64,000 nt of DNA from Mesorhizobium sp. 1M-11 (GTDB lineage Bacteria; Pseudomonadota; Alphaproteobacteria; Rhizobiales; Rhizobiaceae). The DNA is taken from positions 62,001 to 126,000 of the forward strand of contig NZ_LJSD01000009.1 of the NCBI RefSeq assembly GCF_001303895.1. The letters are read 5' to 3'. Positions 43,777 to 52,701 of the stretch are shown here, one piece after another (the first letter of the stretch is position 1; the number at the start of each line of letters is the position of its first letter). The translations under genes were made by a program, and so were the position numbers. The notes beneath the pieces are model-generated. The model worked only from the letters and a program-made list of their open reading frames with translations, did not search any database and was not told the origin of the DNA.

Positions 43777-43908
43777 CCCTTCTCCCCGTTCACGGGGAGA
43801 AGGTGGCCCGAAGGGCCGGATGAGGGGCGACACCAAGTAGGCAGAAGCCGGCTCTGCCCCTCACTGCCCTGCCGGGCATCTCTCCCCGTGAACGGGGCGA
43901 GAAAGGCA
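43777..43908. repeat. Palindromic rhizobial repeat between apaG and the MFS gene
   Basis: CTTCTCCCCGTTCACGGGGAG at the left and TCTCCCCGTGAACGGGG at the right are each palindromic and complementary to one another, with GGATGAGGGG and CCCCTCA as an inner pair. This resembles a repeat common in Rhizobiales and probably ends transcription in both directions. Confidence 0.75.
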
Positions 43909-43923
43909 GCTTCGATGCGGCGC

Positions 43924-45396
43924 TCACCACACGGTCGTGGTCCTCCTCCAGATCACCAGGCTGACGAGGATCAGCAGCATCGCCGCGCCTGCGATGACAC
44001 CGACAAAGGCCTGGTCGAAGGCGGCACTGGCAAGGCTCGTGAGCTCAGCAGCTTGAGCAGGCGCCAGTTTCTCGGCAATCAGCAACGCCTCGTCCAGACT
44101 GTCGCCCGCCTGCGCGGCGATCCCTTCGGGCAGCATCAGGGCGTAGGTGTAGAGCGCCGACATCAGCGAGCCCAGGAACGCGATGCCAAGCGCGCCGCCG
44201 AGTTCGAAGGAGACCTCCTCGATGGAGGCCGCCATGCCAGCCCTCTCCTCCGGGGCCGACAGCATGATGACGCTGGAGGCCGCCGTCATGGCCGCGCCGA
44301 AGCCGAAGCCCATGGCCGACAGCGCCGTGAGCCACAGCCAGGTTTCGCCCTGATAGACCAGGAGATACGCGGCGAGCGTGGCGCCTGCCAGAAGCAGCGA
44401 GGCCCAGAGCACGCGCACGGCGCCAACCCGCGGCAGCGCCAGGCCGGTGACGGGACCGGCGATGAAAGCCGCGAGCGGGATCGGCAGGATGATCAGGCCG
44501 GCCTGCAGCGGCGAGAGGCCGAGCACGAGTTGCAGGCGCTGGCTGAACACCAGCTCCACGCCGATCAATGCCGCCGATGCCACCATGGCTGTCACGACGC
44601 CGGCTGAGAAGCGCGGGTTGGCGAAGAGCGAAAAGTCGATCAGCGGCGCACGGCTGCCGAGCTGGCGGCGAACGAAGACGATCATGGCGACGAGACCGAC
44701 GGCGAAGGCGAGCGCGGCTGCAAGCCAGGATGGATCGCGCTTGGCGATTTCCTTGATGGCATAGGTCAGGCCGACCAGCCCGACCATGATCTGCAAGGAG
44801 CCGACGAGATCCCAGGGATGATCGCCGTTGCCCGGCCGATACGGCAGCAAGGTGGCGCCGGCAAGAAGGGCAACCAACACCACCGGCACGTTGATCAGGA
44901 AGACCGAGCCCCACCAGAAGTGCTCCAGCAGCGCGCCGCCGACGACCGGGCCGAACGCGGCCCCACCGGAGGCCACGGCGGCCCAGACGCCGATGGCGAA
45001 GGCTCGCTCCTTCTCATCGGTGAAGGTCAGCCGGATCAGGGAGAGCGTGGCGGGCATCATCATGGCGGCACCCACCGCGAGCAGCGCCCGCGCCGCGATC
45101 AACCAGACTGAGGTTGGGGAAAACGCGGCACCCAGCGACGCCAGGCCGAACACGACGAGGCCGGCCAGGAACATGCGCTTGTGGCCAAGCCGATCGCCCA
45201 GCGTGCCGACGCCCGGCAACAGACCGGCGACCACCAGGGGATAGGCGTTGATGATCCAGAGCTTTTCCGTCGCCGTCGCCCGGAGCTCGTGCGTCAGCGT
45301 GGGGAGCGCGGTGTAAAGTACCGTCATGTCGATGACGATCAGGAACAGTGCGCTGGACACGACGGCCAGGACCAGCCACCGGTTGCTCGAAGACAT
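43924..45396 (-). CDS. MFS multidrug efflux transporter, DHA2/QacA-SmvA type (14 helices)
   Basis: The gene encodes 490 residues with about 14 membrane segments. Family motifs include motif D1 LIVIDMTVLYTALPTLTHEL, motif A GTLGDRLGHKRMF, and motif C SGGAAFGPVVGGALLEHFWW. It resembles SmvA and QacA, which export cationic dyes and quaternary ammonium biocides by proton antiport. It is divergent from a TetR gene with a palindromic operator between, the usual drug-inducible arrangement. AAGGAAAG precedes the ATG. Confidence 0.9.
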   Translation of the reverse strand: MSSSNRWLVLAVVSSALFLIVIDMTVLYTALPTLTHELRATATEKLWIINAYPLVVAGLLPGVGTLGDRLGHKRMFLAGLVVFGLASLGAAFSPTSVWLIAARALLAVGAAMMMPATLSLIRLTFTDEKERAFAIGVWAAVASGGAAFGPVVGGALLEHFWWGSVFLINVPVVLVALLAGATLLPYRPGNGDHPWDLVGSLQIMVGLVGLTYAIKEIAKRDPSWLAAALAFAVGLVAMIVFVRRQLGSRAPLIDFSLFANPRFSAGVVTAMVASAALIGVELVFSQRLQLVLGLSPLQAGLIILPIPLAAFIAGPVTGLALPRVGAVRVLWASLLLAGATLAAYLLVYQGETWLWLTALSAMGFGFGAAMTAASSVIMLSAPEERAGMAASIEEVSFELGGALGIAFLGSLMSALYTYALMLPEGIAAQAGDSLDEALLIAEKLAPAQAAELTSLASAAFDQAFVGVIAGAAMLLILVSLVIWRRTTTVW

Positions 45397-45449
45397 GATA
45401 CTTTCCTTACTTGTCTTGCTGGCCTTGCACGGCCACGGCCACGCATATA

Positions 45450-45463
45450 AATACGATCGTATT
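45450..45463. promoter_or_regulatory. Putative TetR operator between efflux pump and regulator genes
   Basis: The perfect 14-base palindrome AATACGATCGTATT lies 18 bases upstream of the tetR start and 54 upstream of the pump start. Its centre and AT-rich edges overlap likely -10 regions for tetR, consistent with repression of both genes. Confidence 0.75.
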
Positions 45464-45480
45464 GAAATGGAAGGGGTCAG

Positions 45481-46065
45481 ATGTCAGGAAGACCGCGCAG
45501 CATCGACCGCGACAAGGTCCTCGACGCCGCCGAGACGGTGGTGACTGAGCTCGGAGCATCAGGGCTGAGCTTCGATGCCGTGGCGAAGGCCGCCGGCATC
45601 ACCAAGAGCGGCGTGCAGTATTGCTTCGGAACCAAGGATAATCTGATCCGCGCGATGATCGCTCGCTGGGCCGACACCTACGAAAACAAGGTCATGGAAG
45701 AGGCGGGCCCCGAACCGTCAGCGGCGGCGGTGATCCGGGCACATCTTTCGGTGACGCGAGACGAGGACGAGGAGGAGCACTCGCGCTCCGCCGTCATGAT
45801 GACGGCGCTTTTGGAGGCACCCGATCGGGTGGCCGAAAGCCGGGAGTGGTACAACGGCTTTCTGGCGAGGCTTGACCTGTCCAAGCCGGCGGACCGCCAG
45901 ATCGCCGTCGCCTTCCTGGCCGGCGAAGGCGCCTTCCTGTTGAAGGCGCTCGGCCTGATCAGCCTGAACGAGGCCGATTGGCACGCGCTGTTCACTGATA
46001 TGCTGAAGCTGACGCGCGGCGACGGGAAGTGCAGCCGCCCGGTGTGTGATGGAGCGGAGTCCTGA
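45481..46065 (+). CDS. TetR-family repressor
   Basis: The gene encodes 194 residues. The N-terminal helix-turn-helix reads SGRPRSIDRDKVLDAAETVV, then LSFDAVAKAAGITKSGVQYC, then FGTKDNLIRAM. The C-terminal region (TetR_C group) likely binds the drug or metabolite that induces the adjacent MFS pump. AAGGGG lies upstream of the ATG. No other function is suggested by the context. Confidence 0.88.
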   Translation: MSGRPRSIDRDKVLDAAETVVTELGASGLSFDAVAKAAGITKSGVQYCFGTKDNLIRAMIARWADTYENKVMEEAGPEPSAAAVIRAHLSVTRDEDEEEHSRSAVMMTALLEAPDRVAESREWYNGFLARLDLSKPADRQIAVAFLAGEGAFLLKALGLISLNEADWHALFTDMLKLTRGDGKCSRPVCDGAES

Positions 46066-46069
46066 TCAG

Positions 46070-46100
46070 AAAAATCCCCGGAAGCCTGTGGCCTCCGGGG
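46070..46100 (-). terminator. Terminator of the exported hypothetical gene
   Basis: CCCCGGA (46076-46082) pairs with TCCGGGG (46094-46100), with three further pairs inside. The minus strand then reads five T, giving a good minus-strand terminator; tetR on the plus strand may also use it. Confidence 0.7.
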
Positions 46101-46128
46101 CGTCAGGAAACATGAGGCTGTTTGACGT

Positions 46129-46545
46129 CTAGCCGGCGGCGCCTTCGATGACGCGGCAGATGGCGTCGCGCGTGGCGCCTTCCGGAGCCACCTGGCCGGC
46201 CTGCACCATGAACACCACGTCGACGCGGCTGCCCTTGCCGGATTTGCGCACGACGACACGCAGGGTCTGCTCGCGGCCGGAACCGGACGTTTCCTGCTTG
46301 GCGGTCAGCGAGCCCATCGCCTTGTCGACCTTGATGTTCTCGAAGCCCTCGGCCAGCATGGCGCGATGGGCATTGTCCAGCGCCTTTTTGGAATCGAGTT
46401 TCGGGAAGACCCCGGAGCTCTTGTAGTTGACGGCGGTTACCATCGGCACGCCCTCGGTCTTGAAGTTCTTCTGGCAGGACTGAGCGTTCGCCGCCGAGAC
46501 CGCCAGCAGGGAAACCGCCGCGGCAACAAAAATCTTGCTGATCAT
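46129..46545 (-). CDS. Exported hypothetical protein, 138 residues
   Basis: From the ATG at 46545 the product begins MISKIFVAAAVSLLAVSAAN followed by AQS, a clear signal peptide cleaved near residue 21. The mature part (about 117 residues) has one Cys near each end (QSCQKNF and AICRVIE), which could form a disulfide in the periplasm, and a beta-rich region EQTLRVVVRKSGKGSRVDVV. No family is recognised. The region upstream is a dispersed repeat, so its promoter may lie within or beyond it. Confidence 0.7.
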   Translation of the reverse strand: MISKIFVAAAVSLLAVSAANAQSCQKNFKTEGVPMVTAVNYKSSGVFPKLDSKKALDNAHRAMLAEGFENIKVDKAMGSLTAKQETSGSGREQTLRVVVRKSGKGSRVDVVFMVQAGQVAPEGATRDAICRVIEGAAG

Positions 46546-46561
46546 GAAAAAACCTGTGCCT

Positions 46562-46638
46562 GAAATTGCTCTGTCTCTCTGCGCAATTCCGGACGCAAAA
46601 CCGCTGCGCACTTTTGCTGGAACTGCTCTTGCGCGACC
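46562..46638. repeat. Dispersed rhizobial intergenic repeat, copy 3 (inverted)
   Basis: On the minus strand it reads GAGCAGTTCCAGCAAAAGTG, then CGCAGCGGTTTTGCGTCCGG, then AATTGCGCAGAGAGACAGAG, matching copy 1 at 9.7 kb almost base for base. Confidence 0.7.
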
Positions 46639-46824
46639 GGGCCTCGCCTCCCGGTCGCCCTCAGCAATAGTCGGCCAGCCGGCAACAAGCCAGCGCAAGA
46701 ATGCACTAGATCGCCTATCTCACAGGCGCGCAGCCGCAGACGATCCGAGGTGCATTGGACAATAGCGAGGTCACGGCCGCGAGCTTCGATAACTGCCGCC
46801 CTGAGACTGGTCGGCAGTCCGGGT
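46639..46824. other. Intergenic region, no gene seen
   Basis: Between a dispersed repeat and the end of the methyltransferase gene. No promoter, RNA or gene is recognised; open frames here are extensions of flanking genes. Confidence 0.4.
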
Positions 46825-47556
46825 TTACGGCTTATGCGCTGAAACCAGCACCATCATGGGCCGCTCCAATTCTTCCGCGAGCGCCGGTGTTTGCCTGATC
46901 TGTTCTGATGTAGGGGCAAACTCCTCGATTCGGCCTATGTCGAAGCCTGCCTCAATCAGGGTATTGATCGTCGTCCCGAGCGTCCGGTGATACTTCAGGA
47001 CGCCTTTGGCGAACCAATCCGTTCGCCGCTCCCCTTCGATCGAATAGCCGTTCACCGGCCAGGTCTTCCGTCCGTCCTCATCTTGCGTCCAATGCGGATG
47101 AGCGGCAGCCATGAAGATGGGGTGTTCGATCGTGAAAACGAGATCGCCGCCTTGAACCAGTGCGGCGTGTATCGTCCCGATCAGACGACCGAAATCCTCT
47201 ACATAGTGAAAGGTCAGCGCGCTGAAGATCAAATCGAACGTAGCCTGCGGCAGCGCAAGGGATTCCAGATCGGCGATGTGAAATTCTATCGCCGCATCAT
47301 GCGTGTCCGCCCGCGCCCGATTGATCATGTTCTGCGAGAGATCGAAGCCGGCGACCGACGCCGCCCCGTGTTCACGCATCCAGCGCGACGCCCAGCCAAA
47401 GCCGCAGCCAAGATCAGCTACCCGCCGCCCGACGAGATCGGGCAGCATGGCTCGAATGGCAGGCCATTCGGGTGCGCCGTCCAGGCCATTCACCTGTCGG
47501 GGCAGTTGGCTGTATCCTTCAAAGAAATCAGAATTGTCGTAGATATTTTGTGCCAT
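46825..47556 (-). CDS. Class I SAM-dependent methyltransferase
   Basis: The gene encodes 243 residues. The ATG at 47556 is six bases after AAGGAG; another ATG at 47562 abuts the ribosome site and is less likely. Motif I VADLGCGFGWASRWM (about residues 46-60), GFDLSQNMINRA and FHIADLESLALPQATFDLIF make it a Methyltransf_11-type enzyme. The late region LVFTIEHPIFMAAAHPHWTQ resembles small-molecule methyltransferases of rhizobia and other bacteria. Substrate is unknown. No operon partner is seen. Confidence 0.82.
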   Translation of the reverse strand: MAQNIYDNSDFFEGYSQLPRQVNGLDGAPEWPAIRAMLPDLVGRRVADLGCGFGWASRWMREHGAASVAGFDLSQNMINRARADTHDAAIEFHIADLESLALPQATFDLIFSALTFHYVEDFGRLIGTIHAALVQGGDLVFTIEHPIFMAAAHPHWTQDEDGRKTWPVNGYSIEGERRTDWFAKGVLKYHRTLGTTINTLIEAGFDIGRIEEFAPTSEQIRQTPALAEELERPMMVLVSAHKP

Positions 47557-47650
47557 GGTCATCTCCTTAAGCAGTTGGAGGACGAGGCAACTTTCCGCGC
47601 GAATAGACCTCGTCCGATTGGGGCGAGGTCGGGAAATACGATCCGCGTTG

Positions 47651-47827
47651 TTAACTTGCGCGATCAGCGTCCCGACATCCCGCCTGAGGGATGCCGGCCA
47701 GCCGGGCGACAATATGGGTATCCTTCTCAACCATGGCGAAAGCATCGACCACGCTTGCACGGAAATCAAGCACTCCTTCGATGCGAGTGTCCTCTTTGCG
47801 CAAGGGGCGGACCCTTTCCACGGTCAA
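47651..47827 (-). pseudogene. Short open frame or gene remnant downstream of the HTH gene
   Basis: This frame has no ATG and is open from the TAG of the HTH gene, in the same frame, to a TAA at 47651. From a possible TTG it reads TVERVRPLRKEDTRIEGVLD and then FRASVVDAFAMVEKDTHIVA, with codon choice like a real gene. It may be a small protein with a rare start or the remnant of a longer one. No family is recognised. Confidence 0.3.
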
Positions 47828-47851
47828 CGCAAGCGTTTCCGCCTTTGGACG

Positions 47852-48661
47852 CTACCGTGAAGCATCCCGCGATGGCGCGGCGGCGGCCGTGAAGGGCTGC
47901 ACGTCGGCCAGGAAAGACGCGACCGCGGAAGGCAAGGTGGCGGAGGTCGGCGCGTAGACGCCGCAGGCGGAAAGCAGGCTGCGTCTGTTGGTGGTGATGC
48001 CGAGATGGCGCCATATGGTGCGCGTGGCATAAGGCATGTTGTTGTTGCGCCAGGACACGCCCATCGTCAGGCCGCGAAGGTAGCGGCGCTGATGGAGTTC
48101 GAAGGGCATCAGGATCGTCTGCCCGAAAGTCGGCGCCTCGCCACGGGTCAGTTCGGTCAGGAAGATGCGCTGGCGCTGATAGGCGGCGAGGCCTACGTAG
48201 CGCGAACGCTGCGCGATGCCACTTTCATGATCCACGATGCGCTCCAGGGACGTGACGAGAACCTGGCCGTCCCTTTCGCGCATGTGGGCGCAGGAACAGA
48301 CGACCTGGCCCGGCCAGGAAAGCGATACGTGCCAGGTCTGATAGAAGCCGAGATGCGGCCGCAATGCCCGCAGATCGCCGGGAAAGGCATCGTCCAGCGG
48401 CCCTTCGCTCGTTGCCGGGCGACGTCTCTCGGCAAGCTTGCGCTGAAAGGCATGCGGGGGCAGGCCAAAATCCGCCGGATCGAGATCGAACGCGGCCGCG
48501 ATCCGTAACCGGTTGTGCGCCGAGGGCAAGGTTCCGGCGTTGAGATAGCGGTTGAACTGCTGCCTGTTGACGCCGATGGCACGGCACAGGTCGGAGATCG
48601 ACCTCCTGGTGCTGCATGCGAATTTGAGGTTGGCTGGGAAGTTGGCCAGAGGGTCTTGCAT
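47852..48661 (-). CDS. Helix-turn-helix (XRE-like) transcriptional regulator
   Basis: About 269 residues. The N-terminal segment SISDLCRAIGVNRQQFNRYL fits a helix-turn-helix of the XRE type, and the following NAGTLPSAHNRLRIAAAFDL matches its third and fourth helices. The C-terminal 170 residues (HLGFYQTWHVSLSWPGQVVC, ERIVDHESGIAQRSRYVGLA) are unassigned and could be a ligand-binding domain. The start is uncertain; no ribosome site is visible at the ATG, and the frame is open to a TTG at 48718. It is divergent from the binding protein at 48871 and could regulate it. Confidence 0.65.
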   Translation of the reverse strand: MQDPLANFPANLKFACSTRRSISDLCRAIGVNRQQFNRYLNAGTLPSAHNRLRIAAAFDLDPADFGLPPHAFQRKLAERRRPATSEGPLDDAFPGDLRALRPHLGFYQTWHVSLSWPGQVVCSCAHMRERDGQVLVTSLERIVDHESGIAQRSRYVGLAAYQRQRIFLTELTRGEAPTFGQTILMPFELHQRRYLRGLTMGVSWRNNNMPYATRTIWRHLGITTNRRSLLSACGVYAPTSATLPSAVASFLADVQPFTAAAAPSRDASR

Positions 48662-48870
48662 CAGTGCATGTCTTGCGAAGGTGAGAACCGGTTTCGGGAT
48701 AGGGACATGCAGAATCAAAAGCTGAAGTGTGGGACGTGAACACTGCGGTCACCTCAGTGTAAACTCGCTTAAAATCGCGTCAACGAGCGAAATTGCGCTG
48801 GAGCCTGCCAGGATCATTATCTCTCCCCAGACACCAATGCGGCGGGGAACGCCGACCGACGGGGGACTGG

Positions 48871-50433
48871 ATGATCAAGCTGGGCAATACGTTGAATCTC
48901 TCGCGCCGCACCTTTCTTCAAGGGGGCACGCTTCTCGGCCTTTCGGCGGCAACGGGCACGTTTGCCTTGCCGGCCAGAGCCGAGGAGCCGGTCCGTGGCG
49001 GCACGCTGCGCATGGGCCTCGAAGGCGGCGCTTCCGCCGACGCGCTCGACCCGGCGCTGGCATCGGCAAGCGTGCTGTTCGTGATCGCGCATTGCTGGGG
49101 CGACACCCTGGTCGAGTCCGATCCCAAGACCGGTGCCGCCGTGCCTTCGCTGGCGGAATCCTGGTCGCCCTCGCCGGATGCCAAGGTGTGGACCTTCAAG
49201 ATCCGCAAGGACGTGCGATTCCATGACGGCAAGGCAATGACCGTCGCCGACGCGGTCGCCACGCTGCAGCGTCATGCCGGCGAGAAGTCGCAATCGGGCG
49301 CGCTCGGCCTTTTGACCGGCATCGACAAGATCGAGGACAAGGCCGGAGACCTGGTCATCACGCTGAAGGAAGGCAATGCCGACCTGCCGCTGGTGCTCAC
49401 CGACTATCATCTGCAGATCCAGCCGAACGGCGGCAACGACAATCCCAATGCGGCGATCGGCACCGGCCCTTACAAAATGGTCAAGTTCGAGCCGGGCGTG
49501 CGCACCGCCTTCGAGCGCAACAAGGACGACTGGCGCCAGGACCGCGGCTATGTCGATGCCGTCGAAATCACCGTCATGAACGACCTGACGGCGCGCATCA
49601 ACGCGCTGCGGTCAGGGCAGGTCGACTTCATCAATGTCATCCAGCCGAAGGTCGTGCCGCTGCTGAAGCGGCTGCCCGAAGTCGAGATCCTGCGCACGCC
49701 CAGCAAGGGCTTCTACGCCTTCCTGATGCATTGCGACACAGCACCCTTCGACAACAACGACCTGCGCATGGCGCTGAAACTGGCGATCGACCGCGAGGCG
49801 ATCCTGAAGCAGGTGGTGGGCGGCTTCGGCACCATCGGCAACGACTATCCAATCAATGCCAGCTATGCGCTGGCGCCGACCGACATCGAGCAGCGCCCCT
49901 ACGATCCCGAAAAGGCAGCCTTCCACTACAAGAAGTCCGGACATGACGGACCGATCCTGCTGCGCACTTCCGATGCCGCTTTCCCCGGCGCGGTCGATGC
50001 CGCGCAGCTCTTCCAGATCAGCGCGGCCAAGGCTGGTATCAAGCTCGACGTCCAGCGCGAGCCGAGCGACGGCTACTGGACCGAGGTGTGGAACAAGAAG
50101 CCGTTCTGCGCCTCTTATTGGGGCGGCCGCCCGACACAGGATGCCCGCTATTCCACCTCCTATGTGTCGAATGCGGAATGGAACGACACACGCTTCAAGC
50201 GTCCGGACTTCGACAAGCTGGTCGCGGAAGCGCGCGGCGAACTCGATGAGACCAAGCGACGCGCCCTCTATCGTCAGATGGCGGTCACCGTGCACGACGA
50301 AGGCGGCCTGATCCTGCCGGTGTTCAACGACTATCTGAACGCGTCGTCGAAGAAGCTGAAGGGTTTTGTCGACGACATCGGCAACGACCTTTCCAACGGC
50401 CGCATCGCCAGCCGGGTCTGGCTCCAGGCTTGA
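48871..50433 (+). CDS. Tat-exported ABC binding protein, family 5
   Basis: The gene encodes 520 residues from an ATG with GGGGGA upstream. The N-terminus SRRTFLQGGTLLGLSAATG is a twin-arginine signal cleaved near residue 36 (ARAEE). The mature part is a family-5 binding protein (LRMGLEGGASADALDPALAS, VWTFKIRKDVRFHDGKAMTV, GTGPYKMVKF, FDNNDLRMALKLAIDREAIL). No permease or ATPase genes adjoin it; instead a CocE-type hydrolase follows 76 bases on. It resembles the binding protein at 28986-30512, and it may use that transporter or one elsewhere. Confidence 0.88.
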   Translation: MIKLGNTLNLSRRTFLQGGTLLGLSAATGTFALPARAEEPVRGGTLRMGLEGGASADALDPALASASVLFVIAHCWGDTLVESDPKTGAAVPSLAESWSPSPDAKVWTFKIRKDVRFHDGKAMTVADAVATLQRHAGEKSQSGALGLLTGIDKIEDKAGDLVITLKEGNADLPLVLTDYHLQIQPNGGNDNPNAAIGTGPYKMVKFEPGVRTAFERNKDDWRQDRGYVDAVEITVMNDLTARINALRSGQVDFINVIQPKVVPLLKRLPEVEILRTPSKGFYAFLMHCDTAPFDNNDLRMALKLAIDREAILKQVVGGFGTIGNDYPINASYALAPTDIEQRPYDPEKAAFHYKKSGHDGPILLRTSDAAFPGAVDAAQLFQISAAKAGIKLDVQREPSDGYWTEVWNKKPFCASYWGGRPTQDARYSTSYVSNAEWNDTRFKRPDFDKLVAEARGELDETKRRALYRQMAVTVHDEGGLILPVFNDYLNASSKKLKGFVDDIGNDLSNGRIASRVWLQA

Positions 50434-50509
50434 CGGCCGGCTGATCTTCGCCCGTCCGGGGACAATGGCGGCACGCATACCGTGCCGCCCGCATTTTCAT
50501 GGTGGTTTC

Positions 50510-52504
50510 ATGCCGAACAATTTTCATGTCATCGAGAACGAATGGATCCTGCTGAAGGACGGCACCCGGCTTGCGGCCCGCATCTGGATGCCAGACGACG
50601 CAAGCCAGGCAGCATCTGTCCCTGCGGTTCTGGAGTTTCTTCCCTACCGCAAGCGCAACGGCACCGCACCGCGTGACGAATCCACCTATCCGGTGTTCGC
50701 CGCCGCCGGCATCGCCGGCGTGCGCGTCGATATCCGCGGCAGCGGCGAATCCGACGGCGTGATCGACGGCGAATACACGCCGCGCGAGCTTTCCGACGCC
50801 ATCGAAGTCATCGAATGGATCACGGCGCAACCCTGGTCGAACGGCAATGTCGGCATGATGGGCATTTCCTGGGGCGGCTTCAACTGCCTGCAGGTAGCGG
50901 CGCTGAAGCCGCCGGCGCTGAAGGCGGTGATCTCCATCGCTTCCACGGTCGATCGCTACAATGACGACATCCACTACAAGAACGGCACGCACCTGTCGGC
51001 GCAGCTGTCCTGGGCGGCGACGATGAGCGCCTATCAGTCGCGTTCACCGGATCCGGAGATCGTCGGCGACCGCTGGCGCGCCATGTGGCTGGAGCGGCTG
51101 GAGCAGGAGCCGTTCTTCATGGAGGAGTGGCTGTCGCACCAACGCCGCGACGATTTCTGGCGGCACGGCTCCATCGGCGAGGATTTCGACAGTTTCCCGG
51201 TGCCCGCACTGGTGATTGCCGGCTGGGCCGACGGCTACCGCAACACGCCGCTGAAAGCGGTGGCCGGCATGCCCGGCAAGGCCAAGGCACTGGTCGGCCC
51301 GTGGGTACACAAATATCCGCATTTCGCCTACCCGAAGCCGCGCGCCGATTTCCACGCCGAAGCGATCGCCTGGTGGCGCCGCTGGCTGTGCGACGAGAAC
51401 AACGGCGCCGAGGCGATACCGCAGGTGCGCGCCTATATCCTCGACGGTCCCCGTCCGGCGCGCTGGCGCGAGGCGGATCCAGGCTACTGGATCGCCAAGG
51501 ATGCGTGGAGCGACCCCGAAACCATGGTCCTGGCGGTCGGCTCCGGCGGCCGGCTGGAACGCGATCCGGCAGCGCGCGCCGGCGGCAAAACCCTGCTCCG
51601 TTCACCGCTGCACACCGGAACGGCGGCCGGCGAATTCTTCACGCTGAAGCCGGATACGGAAATGCCGGGCGACCAGCGCCTCGACGACGCCGGCTCGCTG
51701 ACCTTCGAAACCGAGATCCTGGCGGAGGAATGCGTCATCCTCGGCCAGCCCGTGCTGAAGCTTCGCCTCTCCAGCGACGCGCCGCTCGCCAACCTTGCCG
51801 CGCGACTGGTGGATGTGCATGCCGACGGCAGCGCCACCCGCGTCTCATTCGGCGTGCTCAACCTCGCGCATCGCGACGGCAACGCCGAACCGAAGGCGCT
51901 GGAGCCCGACAAGACGGTCGAGGTGGAGCTGGCGCTCGATGCCTGCGGCTATCGCTTCGGACCGGGGCACCGCATCCGGCTGTCGCTGTCCAGCGCCTAT
52001 TGGCCGATGATCCTGCCGCCGCCGCATGACACGACATTGGACATCGACCTTGCGTCGATCGAGGTGAAGCTGCCGCTGCTCGGCGAACATCGCCGCATCG
52101 ACTTGGCCGAACCGGCCAATCCCGATCCGCTGCCGCGTTATGAGACGCTTGAGGGAGGATCGGCCGGCCGCGTCGTGGAGCGCGATATGCTGAACGGCGT
52201 CACCCGCTACAAGGTCAGCGAGGACACCGGCCTCAACCGTCATCCCGGCAATGGCCTGAGCGCGCGCGACATCACCGAACAGGTCTGGTCGATCATGCCG
52301 GGAGACCCACTGTCGATGGCCGCCGAGATCACCTCGGTGTGCATTCTTGCCCGCGAAGGTTGGGAAGCCACGACACGCAGTGTCATGAAACTCTCCTGCA
52401 CGCAAACGGAGTGGGTCATCTCCGAGCATATGCAGGCCATCCATGAGGGAAGCACGGTGTTCGAACGCGAACGCAGCGCGCGTATCCCGCGCGACCACAT
52501 GTGA
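50510..52504 (+). CDS. CocE/NonD family serine hydrolase (peptidase S15-like)
   Basis: The gene encodes 664 residues without signal peptide. The N-terminal alpha/beta-hydrolase domain has VRVDIRGSGESDG, the nucleophile elbow MGISWGG (Ser about residue 128), the acid ALVIAGWADGYRN and the His GPWVHKYPH. The C-terminal part from about residue 340 is the jelly-roll PepX_C domain (LTFETEILAEECVILGQPVL, LSLSSAYWPMILPPP). Relatives hydrolyse cocaine, glutaryl-7-ACA or X-Pro dipeptides. Its place after a family-5 binding protein suggests it cleaves an imported ester or amide. Confidence 0.88.
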   Translation: MPNNFHVIENEWILLKDGTRLAARIWMPDDASQAASVPAVLEFLPYRKRNGTAPRDESTYPVFAAAGIAGVRVDIRGSGESDGVIDGEYTPRELSDAIEVIEWITAQPWSNGNVGMMGISWGGFNCLQVAALKPPALKAVISIASTVDRYNDDIHYKNGTHLSAQLSWAATMSAYQSRSPDPEIVGDRWRAMWLERLEQEPFFMEEWLSHQRRDDFWRHGSIGEDFDSFPVPALVIAGWADGYRNTPLKAVAGMPGKAKALVGPWVHKYPHFAYPKPRADFHAEAIAWWRRWLCDENNGAEAIPQVRAYILDGPRPARWREADPGYWIAKDAWSDPETMVLAVGSGGRLERDPAARAGGKTLLRSPLHTGTAAGEFFTLKPDTEMPGDQRLDDAGSLTFETEILAEECVILGQPVLKLRLSSDAPLANLAARLVDVHADGSATRVSFGVLNLAHRDGNAEPKALEPDKTVEVELALDACGYRFGPGHRIRLSLSSAYWPMILPPPHDTTLDIDLASIEVKLPLLGEHRRIDLAEPANPDPLPRYETLEGGSAGRVVERDMLNGVTRYKVSEDTGLNRHPGNGLSARDITEQVWSIMPGDPLSMAAEITSVCILAREGWEATTRSVMKLSCTQTEWVISEHMQAIHEGSTVFERERSARIPRDHM

Positions 52505-52701
52505 GGGATGGACGCTGATGCGCCCGCTTTCCGCGCGGTCCCCGACCTGCGCGGAAAGCCACCAGGCAGGCGCATCTCATCCATTCGATACGGATAATAT
52601 AACAGATTGAATTTGTTACATAATTGTAATGTTTCCATTCAGTTTTGGTTCATGTTTCGGGACCTAATCCTCTTTGTGCGAACACATGAGGAGCTACACA
52701 G
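52505..52701 (+). other. AT-rich intergenic region upstream of the RcnB-like gene
   Basis: About 200 bases, markedly AT-rich in the second half (ATAATATAACAG and TTGTTACATAATTGTAATG), the likely promoter of the exported RcnB-like protein. GAGGAG precedes the downstream ATG. Confidence 0.45.
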
